Assembly: GCF_003444775.1 (NCBI RefSeq)
Contig: NZ_CP021081.1
Coordinates: 918,001 to 982,000 of the forward strand
DNA length: 64,000 nt
Direction: 5' to 3'
Origin: Deinococcus ficus
GTDB taxonomy: Bacteria > Deinococcota > Deinococci > Deinococcales > Deinococcaceae
The notes under the pieces were generated by a model. That model had not been told where the DNA came from, did not search any database, and worked only from the letters and a program-made list of their open reading frames with translations. Made by a program: the position numbers and the translations under genes. This document shows positions 36,353-48,673 of this stretch, piece after piece. Each line of letters opens with the position of its first letter. Position 1 is the first letter of the stretch.

Positions 36353-36820
36353 TCACCGGCGGCCTTCCCGCTCCTCGTCGCCGAAGGTGACGGCCAGCCC
36401 CCGGATCAGCTGCTGCCGCTCGGCGTCCGTCAGTCTCGCTTCCGGGTGCAGGGGCAGGTAGGTGGGCTCCGGCATCTTGCCCCGGCGGACCTGCCCGGCC
36501 GCCTCGTCCGCGTCCCGGCCGAACCCGGGCACGTTCACGTTGAACTTCTGCCGGCCTTCCTGCACGTGCCGCTGCACCAGCCACGACACCGGGGCGACAT
36601 TGCTGTACCACGGCCACCGCGTCTCGTTGCTGTGACAGTCGGCGCAGGCACGCGTGAACAGCGCCTGCGTGTCCGGGTCCACCCAGGCGGGCCGGACCTG
36701 CACGGGCGGGTTCGTGTGTGCCCGGCCGTACGGCACGAGCTGAACGAGCACGAACGCGGCCGCCAGGCCGCCCAGCAGGCGCAGCGGGGAAAGACGTCGG
36801 GCGGGAGCGGGGCGGGTCAT
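36353..36820 (-). CDS. Haem-binding domain protein (CxxCH)
   Basis: A 155-residue exported protein. An N-terminal hydrophobic segment (LLGGLAAAFVLVQLVPYG, about 15-32) acts as signal or anchor. The single c-type haem motif CADCH is followed by SNETRWPWYSNVAPVSWLV, the typical sequence of the Haem_bd (PF14376) family. The rest has a helix with KMPEPTYLPLHPEARLTDAERQQLI seen in that family. It should sit on the outer face of the membrane. The gene lies 22 nt after the P-type ATPase stop, with a ggaggt ribosome-binding site, so the two are probably one operon. Confidence 0.87.
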   Translation of the reverse strand: MTRPAPARRLSPLRLLGGLAAAFVLVQLVPYGRAHTNPPVQVRPAWVDPDTQALFTRACADCHSNETRWPWYSNVAPVSWLVQRHVQEGRQKFNVNVPGFGRDADEAAGQVRRGKMPEPTYLPLHPEARLTDAERQQLIRGLAVTFGDEEREGRR

Positions 36821-36842
36821 ATGGGCACCTCCAGGTGCGGGG

Positions 36843-38768
36843 TTACAGGCGGTGGGTGAGCAGGCGCAGGCCCATGAACACCACGAACACGGTGCCGCCC
36901 TCGTGCGCCACCACGCCCAGCGGCAGCGGCACCTTCCCGGCAATGGCGAGCGGCGCCACGATCAGGATCACCCCGAACGCGAAGGTCAGGTTGGTGATCA
37001 CGGTGCGCCGCGCGGCCTTCGCCAGGGTCACGGCGCCGCCCAGCTTCCCCAGGTCGTTCTGCATCAGCACCACGTCTGCACTCTCGATGGCGACGTCCGT
37101 GCCGGACGCGACGGCCACGCCCAGGTCCGCGCGGGCCAGGGCGGGCGCGTCGTTCACGCCGTCCCCGACCATGGCGACCGGGCCGGGCAGTTCCCCGATG
37201 ATGCGCAGCTTGTCCTCCGGCAGCAGGCCGGCCCGGTACTCGGTGAGGCCGGCCTCCTGCGCGACCGTGCGCGCCACCTCCTCCCGGTCGCCGGTGAGCA
37301 TCACGCGGTGCGCCACGCCGCTGCCCTTCAGGTGCGCCAGAGCCTCGCGGATGTGGGGGCGCAGCGCGTCGGCCACGCCCATGATCCCGATGACGCGCCC
37401 GCCTACCCCCAGGATCACGCTGCTGCTGCCTTCCCGCCCGAGCCCCTCCAGGGCCGCCTGCTGCTGCGGCGTGAGTTGCGCGCCCTCCCGCCCGGCGAGG
37501 CGCAGGTTGCCCGCCCAGGCCAGCTCACCGGTGGGCAGCCGCGCCTCGATGCCCGCCCCGGGAAGGGCCTGCGCGTCCGTGACGGCCACGGGTGGCACGC
37601 CGCGTTCCCGGGCGGCCTGCACGATCGCCTGGGCGATGGGGTGCTCGCTGTGCGCTTCCAGGCCGGCGGCCAGCGCCAGCGCGGCTTGCTCGTCGTCGGC
37701 GACGATGCGCGTGAGGGTCATCTTCGCCTGTGTCAGGGTGCCGGTCTTGTCGAAGGCGACCGTGTTCACGCCGGCCAGGGCGTCCAGGGCGGCGCTGCTC
37801 TTGAACAGCACCCCGGCCCGCGCGGCGGCCGCCATCGCGGAGAGCATCACGGCGGGCGTGCTGATCACCACCGCGCAGGGCGAGGCGACCACCATGAAGG
37901 TCATCGCCCGGTACCACGCGTCGGCCGTGCTCAGCCCGCCCAGGAGGTGCAGCCCGGCGTACACCAGCGGCACGCACAGCAGCACGATCATCGCGTAAGG
38001 GCTCTCAAAACGCTCGGTAACGCTTTCGGTGCGGCTCTTCTGCGTCTGTGCTTCCTCCATCAGGCCCACCAGCCGCGCCAGGGTGCTCTCACCGGCAGGG
38101 CGCAGCACCTGGGCTTCCACGCTGCCGTTCAGGTTCACCGTGCCGGACGCCAGGTCCGATCCCGGCGCCTTGTCGATGGGTACGCTCTCGCCGGTGATGG
38201 GGCTCTCGTCCACGCTGGTCTGCCCGCGGACGATGCGGGCGTCCGCGGCGATGCGTTCCCCGGGTTTCACGACCAGCAGGTCCCCGATGCGGATCTCGCC
38301 CAGTTCGCACCAGCGTTCCACGCCGTCCCGGCGGACGGTGGCGCCTTCCGGGTTCAGGTCCATCAGGGCCTGGATGGCGTTCTTGGTGCGGCCCATCGCC
38401 CAGTCCTGCAGGGTGTTGCTCAGGGAAAACAGGAACAGCAGGATCGAGCCGTCCGCGGCCTGCCCGATGCTCGCGGCGCCCAGGGCGGCCAGGACCATCA
38501 GCAGGTCCACGTCCAGTTTCCGTTCCACGAACAGGCTGTGCAGCGCCTCCCGACCGGCGGGAATGCCGCCGGCCAGGAACGCCAGCCCGTACCCGGTCCA
38601 TTCCACGTACGGGTTTGCCAGCAGGTGCTCGCCTGCCAGGCCGGTGAGCAGGCCGAGCAGGGTCAGGGCGGTCAGACCGATCGCGAGTTTCAGGTCGGAC
38701 GTGAGGGTGAAGCGGGGTGGGGTGCGGGCGGGGGCAGGCACGCGCTGGGTGGAGGTGTGGGTGGTCAT
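36843..38768 (-). CDS. P1B-4 type heavy-metal-transporting ATPase
   Basis: A 641-residue cation pump. The phosphorylated residue is D340 in DKTGTLT, TGES is at 192-195 and GDGVNDAPA is in the P-domain. The membrane metal motif is S296-P-C298 instead of CPC, and the last helix contains H622-E-G-G-T626; this SPC plus HEGGT pair defines the P1B-4 subgroup, which exports Co2+, Fe2+, Ni2+ or Zn2+. There is no N-terminal CxxC metal-binding domain. The ribosome-binding site aaggagcc precedes ATG 38768. The upstream palindrome over the -10 region indicates metal-responsive control. Confidence 0.93.
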   Translation of the reverse strand: MTTHTSTQRVPAPARTPPRFTLTSDLKLAIGLTALTLLGLLTGLAGEHLLANPYVEWTGYGLAFLAGGIPAGREALHSLFVERKLDVDLLMVLAALGAASIGQAADGSILLFLFSLSNTLQDWAMGRTKNAIQALMDLNPEGATVRRDGVERWCELGEIRIGDLLVVKPGERIAADARIVRGQTSVDESPITGESVPIDKAPGSDLASGTVNLNGSVEAQVLRPAGESTLARLVGLMEEAQTQKSRTESVTERFESPYAMIVLLCVPLVYAGLHLLGGLSTADAWYRAMTFMVVASPCAVVISTPAVMLSAMAAAARAGVLFKSSAALDALAGVNTVAFDKTGTLTQAKMTLTRIVADDEQAALALAAGLEAHSEHPIAQAIVQAARERGVPPVAVTDAQALPGAGIEARLPTGELAWAGNLRLAGREGAQLTPQQQAALEGLGREGSSSVILGVGGRVIGIMGVADALRPHIREALAHLKGSGVAHRVMLTGDREEVARTVAQEAGLTEYRAGLLPEDKLRIIGELPGPVAMVGDGVNDAPALARADLGVAVASGTDVAIESADVVLMQNDLGKLGGAVTLAKAARRTVITNLTFAFGVILIVAPLAIAGKVPLPLGVVAHEGGTVFVVFMGLRLLTHRL

Positions 38769-38782
38769 GAGGCTCCTTCATG

Positions 38783-38821
38783 GAATCCTTAATAGTAAGA
38801 ATTCTCAGTAAGCGGAGTCTA
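38783..38821 (-). promoter_or_regulatory. Promoter and 22-bp palindromic operator of the metal ATPase
   Basis: On the minus strand, TAGACT (-35, plus coordinates 38816-38821) and TACTAT (-10, 38792-38797) are 18 bp apart. An imperfect 22-bp palindrome, GAATCCTTAATAGTAAGAATTC in plus orientation from 38783, covers the -10 box in an AT-rich patch unlike its GC-rich surroundings. This is the layout of an ArsR/SmtB- or MerR-type metal-sensor operator. No regulator gene is nearby. Confidence 0.6.
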
Positions 38822-39129
38822 CGCGCCCCCACCCCGGAACTCAACGCAGCAACCAGACCGACTTACTCCGAATTGCCCCCCATCCGGGACACCCTCACGA
38901 CCCGCCCCCGGCAAGGGACGGAACATCGGCCTCACCGCTTTCCGTGAGGCCCCAGGCCGGGCCACATCGCCACGTACGCGGACAGACGTCGCTTCCACCA
39001 CACCCGCATCGCCTTGACCGGGACCGCCAGTCCCTCAGCGCTGCTCAACCTGAACAGTGGAACTGGCAGGACCGCCGTCCAGTGCTCCAGTGGCGGCCTT
39101 AACCGCCTGTTCGTAAAGGCCAAGTCCGA
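38822..39129. other. Intergenic stretch with no supported gene
   Basis: A 63-residue minus-strand reading frame (38932-39123) contains no recognisable domain, has no ribosome-binding site and no -10 box. It may be a relic. Otherwise nothing is visible here. Confidence 0.5.
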
Positions 39130-39975
39130 TTAGTCACCCCAGGGGCCCTCAGTTTCAGTCACCGCCACCAGGGGCAGGTCCTCTCGGGCGGCCACGTCCA
39201 CCCAGTGCGCTGTCGGGTGCCCGGCGAGGGTCCGCTCAGCATCCGGGCCCAGAGTCGCCGTCCAGCGGCCCACGAAATGCGCCTCCAAGGGTGCTGCGGC
39301 CACCCAACCGTCCGCCGTGCGGTACAGCCGGTACGTGGCCTGCGCCCCCGAGAGCAGTCCGCCCGGCGCGGTCAGCCCGTACCTGAGCGGCGCGGACGCG
39401 AACCGCGCGGCGTCCCCCAGGCCCACCACCCGTTCCCGCTCGGCGCTGCCCCGCTCGCGGCCCAGCAGCAGCGCCAGCGCCGCCGCGTACGCCTCGCGTC
39501 CGCCCAGCACGTCGGCCAGCAGCGTGCGTGGCATGGCCGGGCTCACGGGGTCCATCAGGCCGGCGGCCGCCTGGTAGGTCAGGTCATGCCCGGGGGTTTC
39601 CGGGTCGCGGGTGTCGCCCACGATCCGCACCCGGCACAGGTGGGGGAAGTCGGCGTCCAGCGCCGCAGGGGAGAGGCCCAGCCGCGCCAGCGCCGAGGGC
39701 CGCGAACTGGTGAGCAGCAAGTCCGCGCCGGCCAGCAGCGCCCGCAGCTCCGATTGGCCTGCGTCCGTCTTCAGGTCCAGCGTCCGGACCTCCACGACCC
39801 GGTGCAGGTCGGCGTACCACCTGGCACTCAGCGCCTTCAGCGGGTCGCCGCCCGGGGGTTCGACCTTCACCACCCGCGCGCCGTCGTCCCGCAGTGCGGC
39901 GGCCGCCAGCGGGCCCGGCAGGTTGGGGGCCAGCGTCACCACGCTGAGGCCCGCCAGCACGCCGGGGCCGGTCAT
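39130..39975 (-). CDS. CaiB/BaiF (family III) CoA-transferase, short form
   Basis: A 281-residue protein. The N-terminal LSVVTLAPNLPGPLAAAALRDDGARVVKVEPPGGDP and the catalytic D131 in PGHDLTYQA identify a family III CoA-transferase. Members are usually 360-420 residues; this one lacks about 100 C-terminal residues yet keeps the acidic terminus, so it is probably a naturally short racemase-like form, but truncation cannot be excluded. It may act as an alpha-methylacyl-CoA racemase or transferase; substrate unknown. ATG 39975 has no strong ribosome-binding site. Confidence 0.85.
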   Translation of the reverse strand: MTGPGVLAGLSVVTLAPNLPGPLAAAALRDDGARVVKVEPPGGDPLKALSARWYADLHRVVEVRTLDLKTDAGQSELRALLAGADLLLTSSRPSALARLGLSPAALDADFPHLCRVRIVGDTRDPETPGHDLTYQAAAGLMDPVSPAMPRTLLADVLGGREAYAAALALLLGRERGSAERERVVGLGDAARFASAPLRYGLTAPGGLLSGAQATYRLYRTADGWVAAAPLEAHFVGRWTATLGPDAERTLAGHPTAHWVDVAAREDLPLVAVTETEGPWGD

Positions 39976-40043
39976 GCCGGCCGGGGAAGGTTCAGGGCGG
40001 CGTGTGGGTTGGTCATGCCCCAGCGTAGCGGCCGGGTGGGCGC

Positions 40044-40970
40044 TCAGCCCTGCATCTGTGTGATCAGGTTCAGCACGCCTTTTTTCATGTCCTTGCCGGC
40101 GCTGCCCTCAGCCAGGATCTCGCCGGTTTCGCGGTCCACGATGCGGGCCAGGGCGCGGGGTTTGCCCTTCTCGTCGTGTTCCAGCACGACTTCCAGGCGC
40201 TGGCCGGGCATCAGGCCCTCGCGGGCATAGTTCATGCACCAGCTGGCCCAGTTCACCTTCTCGTCGGGTTCGGCAGCGGCTTTAGCGGCCTGCTTTTCCT
40301 GGTACGCCTGGGTTTTCTGGTTCACCTGCTCGCGGATCACCTCGTACCGCTGGGCGGGGCCCAGTTCGGCCAGCGCGACCTGACTGCCGCTTTCCGGGTG
40401 GTACACGGTGGTGTCGGGCGTCATCTTCTGCACCACGTTCGCCATGATCCGCAGTTCCGGCGCGGGCGGACCTTCCCACGGGGCGGGTTCGTCCGTGTCC
40501 GCGCCTTCCGGCTGGCGTTCCTGGGCGAGGCGGGCGACGAGGCGCCGCTGCTCGGGTTCCAGTTCGGTCAGGATCTTCGCGGCGCCCTTGAAGGCGCGGG
40601 CCTGCCGCTCGCTGATCGGGGCGATGCCCAGCGGTTCGAGGACCTTGGTGACCTCGTTCGCCTCGATGATCCGGTCGGCCTGGCTGGGCGTGAAGTCCCA
40701 GCGTTCTTCCAGGTACGCCTCGAAGGTGTCGTGGGTGGCGCGGAACAGTTCGTTGTCGCGGATCTCGCTGAGGGCCTGCCCGGTGCGCTGGAAGTCGCGC
40801 AGGCCGTCGCGGACGGTGGCTTCCAGGTTATGCAGGCGCTGCACCTCGTGCGGGGCGAGGAGTTCCGTGGCGTGGCGGGCGGGCGCGGCCGGGGGCAGGG
40901 GGGCGAGGTCGTGCAGGTCGTCCAGGTCCGAGTCGGACACGGGGAAGGGCAGATCGAAGTCTTCAGTCAT
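40044..40970 (-). CDS. Conserved-looking 308-residue protein, function unknown
   Basis: I do not recognise a named family. Residues 40-90 (LHNLEATVRDGLRDFQRTGQALSEIRDNELFRATHDTFEAYLEERWDFTPSQADRIIEA) match the pattern of a DNA-associated helical module seen in plasmid, phage and ParB-like proteins: two helices, then SxxYxxEAN-type residues. The middle is acidic and glutamine-rich, with QKTQAYQEKQAAKAAAE a likely coiled coil. The C-terminus has LEVVLEHDEKGKPRALARIVDRETGEILAEG, beta-like. A DNA-binding or replication-linked role is a guess. A minus-strand TATCGT at 41017-41022 could be its -10. An imperfect dyad lies further upstream at 41063-41079. Confidence 0.72.
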   Translation of the reverse strand: MTEDFDLPFPVSDSDLDDLHDLAPLPPAAPARHATELLAPHEVQRLHNLEATVRDGLRDFQRTGQALSEIRDNELFRATHDTFEAYLEERWDFTPSQADRIIEANEVTKVLEPLGIAPISERQARAFKGAAKILTELEPEQRRLVARLAQERQPEGADTDEPAPWEGPPAPELRIMANVVQKMTPDTTVYHPESGSQVALAELGPAQRYEVIREQVNQKTQAYQEKQAAKAAAEPDEKVNWASWCMNYAREGLMPGQRLEVVLEHDEKGKPRALARIVDRETGEILAEGSAGKDMKKGVLNLITQMQG

Positions 40971-41060
40971 GGGGTCTCACGGGTTCGGGAAGGGGAGAGG
41001 GTGGGATGATGGGGGAACGATAACAGGCGGGCCCGGCCTGCCCCCAGGCCCTCCTGTTGT

Positions 41061-41079
41061 CCCTATAGGGGTGACATAG
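41061..41079. promoter_or_regulatory. Palindromic site in the 240-bp gap between two divergent genes
   Basis: CCCTATAGGG (41061-41070) is a perfect 10-bp palindrome, and the overlapping 17-mer CTATAGGGGTGACATAG (41063-41079) has one half, TGACATA, identical to the half-site of the Deinococcus radiation/desiccation response motif TTATGTCATTGACATAA; the other half matches poorly. It may be a regulatory site for the 308-residue protein or aconitase. Confidence 0.35.
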
Positions 41080-41210
41080 CCGGAGGCGCGTGCCTGAGCG
41101 GGTAACGCCCGCCGCCAGCACCCCCCAACGTATGATGAACAGGCACTCAAGCCCCACCACCCCGGACCCCCGGCGGCCAAGGCCCAGAGCTTAAAGGAGG
41201 CACGACCCAC

Positions 41211-43925
<2,715 letters not shown>

Positions 43926-43942
43926 CCCCTGATGAACAAAGG

Positions 43943-43969
43943 CCCCCGCCCAGTGTGGCGGGGGTTTTT
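43943..43969 (+). terminator. Intrinsic terminator after acnA
   Basis: cccccgcc (43943-43950) pairs with ggcggggg (43957-43964), followed by ttttt at 43965-43969. Confidence 0.95.
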
Positions 43970-43986
43970 CATCTGCTGACAGAGAG

Positions 43987-44022
43987 TAGGGCGGCGTTCC
44001 CCGAAGGGAAGATGCCGCCCTA
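43987..44022. terminator. Second hairpin between acnA and pntB
   Basis: tagggcggc (43987-43995) pairs with gccgcccta (44014-44022); on the plus strand tttctcttt follows. It sits 13 nt from the pntB stop and may terminate the pnt operon from the other side. Confidence 0.7.
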
Positions 44023-44035
44023 TTTCTCTTTGCCC

Positions 44036-45403
<1,368 letters not shown>

Positions 45404-45406
45404 GGC

Positions 45407-45727
45407 TCAGTTCACCTTCTCCGGGGTGGGAATGGGCTGGATGGGTTCTTTTTTCTCGCGCCTGAACATGCCCAGCATGCGTTCGGTGACCACGTACCCC
45501 CCGGCGGCGTTCGCGGCACCGAGGAACACGGCGAAAAACCCGAGGGCCTGTTCCAGTGGCGTGACCGCGTGCCCCATGGCGTACATGGCGCCCACCAGCA
45601 CCACGCCGTGCACGAAGTTCGACCCGGACATCAGCGGAGTGTGCAGGATCACGGGCACGCGGGAGATCACCTCGTACCCGGTGAAGGCCGCCAGCATGAA
45701 GATGTAGATATAGAAGAAGTCGTTCAT
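45407..45727 (-). CDS. pntA2: NAD(P) transhydrogenase subunit alpha, part 2
   Basis: A 106-residue membrane subunit with three helices (VHGVVLVGAMYAMGHAV and following). It corresponds to the C-terminal dII part of one-piece PntA, separate here as in Rhodospirillum and Thermus. It lies between pntA1 and pntB, 10 nt after pntA1, with a ggggga ribosome-binding site. The tail is basic then Pro-rich. Confidence 0.94.
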   Translation of the reverse strand: MNDFFYIYIFMLAAFTGYEVISRVPVILHTPLMSGSNFVHGVVLVGAMYAMGHAVTPLEQALGFFAVFLGAANAAGGYVVTERMLGMFRREKKEPIQPIPTPEKVN

Positions 45728-45737
45728 CGCATCCCCC

Positions 45738-46862
45738 TTACAGCCCCAGGACCTGTTTCACGCCGGCGTGTTTCACTTCGCCGTTCGCGGTGAAGGTCGC
45801 GCCGGTCAGGACCTCGTCCGTGTCGTCCAGCGTGAGCACGCCGTCCTTGATGAACGGCCCGATGAAGTTGAACAGGTTCCTGGCGAACATCTCGCTGCTG
45901 GACACCGGCATGTTGCTGGGCAGATTCACCGGCCCGATGATCCGCACGCCGCCCACCTGCACCTCCTGGTTCGGCACGGTGCCCGAGACGTTCCCGCCCG
46001 TCTCGGCGGCCATGTCCACGACCACCGCGCCGGCCTTCATGCCGCGCACCATGGCGTCCGTGATGATCAGGGGGGCCTTCTTCCCGGGCACGGCGGCCGT
46101 GGTGATCAGCACGTCCGCCATGGCAACCGCCTTGCCAAGCCTCTCCGCCTGCTGGCGCTTCTCGTCTTCCGTCAGTTCACGCGCGTACCCGCCCGTCCCG
46201 GCGGCACTCACGCCGGTGTCCACGAACTTCGCGCCCAGCGACTCCACCTGCTCCCGCGTTTCCGGGCGCACGTCGTAGCCCTCCACCATGGCGCCCAGGC
46301 GCCTGGCCGTGGCGATGGCCTGCAGGCCCGCCACGCCCGCGCCGATCACCAGCACCCGCGCCGGGCGGATCGTGCCGGCCGCATAGGTCAGCATGGGAAA
46401 GAACTTCGGGCTGAAGGCCGCCGCGATCAGCACGCACTGGTACCCGCTGCACGCCCCCTGAGACGACAGGATGTCCATGCTCTGCGCGCGGGAGATGCGC
46501 GGCAGCAGCTCCATCGCGAAACTCGTGATGCGGCCGCCTGCCAGCGCCTGCGCGCGTTCCGCGCTTCCGTACGGTTGAAGCAGCCCGATCACGACCGTGC
46601 CGGGCTGCAACGACTTCAGGGTGTCGGGGGCGAGCGGACCGACGGTCCACAGCATGTTCGCCCGGGCGGTCACCTCCTGCTCGGTGTCCACCCACGTGAC
46701 CTCCGGGTAGTCGCCTTCCGGGATGCTGGCACCCGCCGAGGCGCCGCGCTGCATCACGAGTTCGGCGCCCTGGGCGCGCAGTTTCTTCGCGACGTCCGGC
46801 ACCAGCGGCACGCGCCGCTCGGTGGGGTCCGGACTTCTGAGTACTCCGATCACTACACCCAT
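45738..46862 (-). CDS. pntA1: NAD(P) transhydrogenase subunit alpha, part 1
   Basis: A 374-residue soluble NAD(H)-binding dI subunit. RRVPLVPDVAKKL, RISRAQSMDILSSQ (the family RxxRAQ block) and LVIGAGVAGLQAIATARRLGAMVEGYDVR (nucleotide fold) identify it as alanine-dehydrogenase/PntA family. ATG 46862 is preferred to GTG 46868 because aggag lies 5 nt before it and directly abuts GTG. First gene of the pntA1-pntA2-pntB operon. Confidence 0.95.
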   Translation of the reverse strand: MGVVIGVLRSPDPTERRVPLVPDVAKKLRAQGAELVMQRGASAGASIPEGDYPEVTWVDTEQEVTARANMLWTVGPLAPDTLKSLQPGTVVIGLLQPYGSAERAQALAGGRITSFAMELLPRISRAQSMDILSSQGACSGYQCVLIAAAFSPKFFPMLTYAAGTIRPARVLVIGAGVAGLQAIATARRLGAMVEGYDVRPETREQVESLGAKFVDTGVSAAGTGGYARELTEDEKRQQAERLGKAVAMADVLITTAAVPGKKAPLIITDAMVRGMKAGAVVVDMAAETGGNVSGTVPNQEVQVGGVRIIGPVNLPSNMPVSSSEMFARNLFNFIGPFIKDGVLTLDDTDEVLTGATFTANGEVKHAGVKQVLGL

Positions 46863-46963
46863 GCTCACTCCTTACGGCACTGCCTGCCGGAATCGGGACG
46901 CGAAAGCGCCTCGTGAACTGGCTCCGGAACGCAGAGCACCTGCTTTGAACGTGACCAAATTAG

Positions 46964-46999
46964 ACCACCTTCGGGAGGTGAGTGTCCCGTGAAGGTGGT
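46964..46999. promoter_or_regulatory. Inverted repeat upstream of the pnt operon
   Basis: accaccttc (46964-46972) and gaaggtggt (46991-46999) are perfect 9-bp arms 18 bp apart, lying 100-140 bp upstream of pntA1 near a TAATTT-like -10 on the minus strand. Could be an operator or a hairpin; not assigned. Confidence 0.35.
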
Positions 47000-47102
47000 G
47001 CTCGCGGTGGGGGTAGCCAAGGGCCGTTGCCAGAGGCCGGCCCCGCCGGGGAGCAGGCGGGGCCGAAAGTCAGGTGAGCGGCTGTGTCGTCCGCGACTGG
47101 TT

Positions 47103-47107
47103 CTTAG
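47103..47107. repeat. Left copy of the target-site duplication CTTAG
   Basis: CTTAG at 47103-47107 directly precedes the left inverted repeat; the same five bases follow the right repeat at 48559-48563. Confidence 0.8.
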
Positions 47108-47119
47108 CTCGTGATTTAA

Positions 47120-47144
47120 GACGACCGCGCTTGTCGCGGTCGTC
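47120..47144 (-). terminator. Hairpin just inside the left end of the IS
   Basis: gacgaccgcg (47120-47129) pairs with cgcggtcgtc (47135-47144) around cttgt. It lies downstream of the transposase stop and next to the inverted repeat, where it could end the transposase transcript and shield against outside readthrough. Confidence 0.7.
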
Positions 47145-47164
47145 TGTCGTTGGTGCGAAGGCTA

Positions 47165-48505
47165 TCAGGCACTCTTTTTCAAGGCCGGGAAGCGAGGTGC
47201 TCGGCCTGAACACTTCCCTTTAGGGCGTCCTGGTGAACGACCTGACGGTTTTGGCGCGCATGTTGGACTGCCCAGGGGCACCAACAGTTGGACAAAACCC
47301 TGCCTGACTCGACTGGGGGTCAAGCGACCACATTCCTGTGGTCGCTGCCACGGGAGACGATGATCGGTCACGACGGGCTGAGCCAGTCGCAGTTGGGTAA
47401 ACGCCAGCAGCACCAACAGCGTCCACCGGTCCGCTTGCTCCGGGTGACGCACCCGGGGCGTTTCCCAGTTCAGGGTCTGTTTGCGGAAGCGGAACGTATG
47501 TTCCAGGTCGAACCGCCGCGTGTACGCGCGCCACACCATCCCCAGATCGGGCACGCCTGGCCCCCGCCACCAGAGCCAGAAGGCCTGCGGTTGACGCGTT
47601 TCCCGGGGCAACTTCGCCACCTCCAGCAGCATCACCGTCCCGGTATACGTCGGCTTGAAGTGCCGTGATCCTGGTCGTGTGTCCTGGCTGGACTTGACAT
47701 GCAGCGCGGTCCAAGCGCGCACATGCACCGCTCCATACTGCTCCGTCGTTTCCAGATGTTCCAGATGGGGGGCAGGCCAAGTCGTCTGATCCGCACACAG
47801 AAACTTGGCGCCATGAATCCGTGGCCGGCCCCCCTGGGGACCCGGACGTGTGGTGGCATCGAAGAAGAACCGTCGGTTGCGTCTTACACGGACAAGGACG
47901 CTGACTGTGTCAGCGTCCTTGAGTTTTGCCAAGCGGACCGGGTCGTACCCACCATCAAACACGAACAGCGGCGCTGCGGTCCCGGGAGGCAATAGACGGA
48001 CGATGTGCTGAACCTGTTCATCGGCCAGCTCGTGCGCGGTCCGGTCGGGGGCGACCCGGCGCACATCGAGGGGTGCCGTCCAACTGCTGCTGACGGGTCC
48101 AAGCTGCGCGGCCCAGGAGTACGACCAGCCCGCAACCACAGGTTTTCCGGCGCTGTGTCGACTCGGGTGATAGAAGTATCCACGCTGTGGACTCGTCTCG
48201 GCATCGTTTCGGACCCAGGTCGAGGTATCAATGGCGAAGACGAGTGGATGGTCGCAGTTCAGCGTGGTACCGACAAGCGCTCGAACACGCTCGATGTCGA
48301 GCGTGCCCTTGGTCAATGCCGCGTATAGGCTGCCATGACCACGCTCAAAGGGCCCTTGCAGGCTGAGGTGCGCGAAACTGGGGACCAATCCGGCGACGGT
48401 GATGGCATCGATGAGATTGAACAGCGCATCCGCACGATGGTCGAAGCAGTGATAGACATCGTTCCGGAAGGCCTGCAGGCGGTCCACCTTTGCTGCAGCG
48501 TTCAT
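47165..48505 (-). CDS. IS701-like DDE transposase
   Basis: A 446-residue transposase with a DDE triad read as D93 (VFAIDTSTW), D184 (PLFVFDGGYD) and E335 (RRFDLEHTFRFRKQ). The YREK-like signature of IS4 relatives is replaced by DLEHTFRFRKQ, as in IS701 relatives. The C-terminus (APKPSGRSPGRPKG) is a basic tail often found in this group. No internal stop or frameshift is seen, so the enzyme is probably functional. Minus-strand TACCAT (48511-48516 on plus) is 5 nt before ATG 48505, a leaderless start like the host genes. Confidence 0.92.
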   Translation of the reverse strand: MNAAAKVDRLQAFRNDVYHCFDHRADALFNLIDAITVAGLVPSFAHLSLQGPFERGHGSLYAALTKGTLDIERVRALVGTTLNCDHPLVFAIDTSTWVRNDAETSPQRGYFYHPSRHSAGKPVVAGWSYSWAAQLGPVSSSWTAPLDVRRVAPDRTAHELADEQVQHIVRLLPPGTAAPLFVFDGGYDPVRLAKLKDADTVSVLVRVRRNRRFFFDATTRPGPQGGRPRIHGAKFLCADQTTWPAPHLEHLETTEQYGAVHVRAWTALHVKSSQDTRPGSRHFKPTYTGTVMLLEVAKLPRETRQPQAFWLWWRGPGVPDLGMVWRAYTRRFDLEHTFRFRKQTLNWETPRVRHPEQADRWTLLVLLAFTQLRLAQPVVTDHRLPWQRPQECGRLTPSRVRQGFVQLLVPLGSPTCAPKPSGRSPGRPKGKCSGRAPRFPALKKSA

Positions 48506-48558
48506 ACTCGATGGTACAGAACGCCGCCTACGCCAGCTTCAAACAGTTAAATCACGAG

Positions 48559-48563
48559 CTTAG
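48559..48563. repeat. Right copy of the target-site duplication CTTAG
   Basis: Pairs with 47103-47107 across the insertion sequence. Confidence 0.8.
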
Positions 48564-48673
48564 ACGCAGCGGTTGATTGCCCCGCGCTTCCTCAGCACCT
48601 CAGGGTGTCGTGCCCGGAAAGGATTGAAGAGGAAGGTCCCCGCCGAGTCCGATCAGGCGTGCATCCGCTGTGT

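Larger units (their letters stand above)
47108..48558 (-). mobile_element. Complete IS701-like insertion sequence, 1451 bp
   Basis: The element is bounded by perfect 12-bp inverted repeats, CTCGTGATTTAA (47108-47119) and TTAAATCACGAG (48547-48558). The 5-bp sequence CTTAG flanks both ends (47103-47107 and 48559-48563), consistent with a target duplication of the YTAR type (TTAG) used by IS701 elements. Size and a single DDE transposase gene fit the IS701 group of the IS4 superfamily. Joining the two flanks restores an uninterrupted intergenic sequence around a single CTTAG. It looks intact and probably recently inserted. Confidence 0.9.

Noticed and set aside
38932..39123. A 63-codon minus-strand ORF near the CoA-transferase
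   Set aside because: No ribosome-binding site, no -10 box, no recognised domain; could be a relic, not called.
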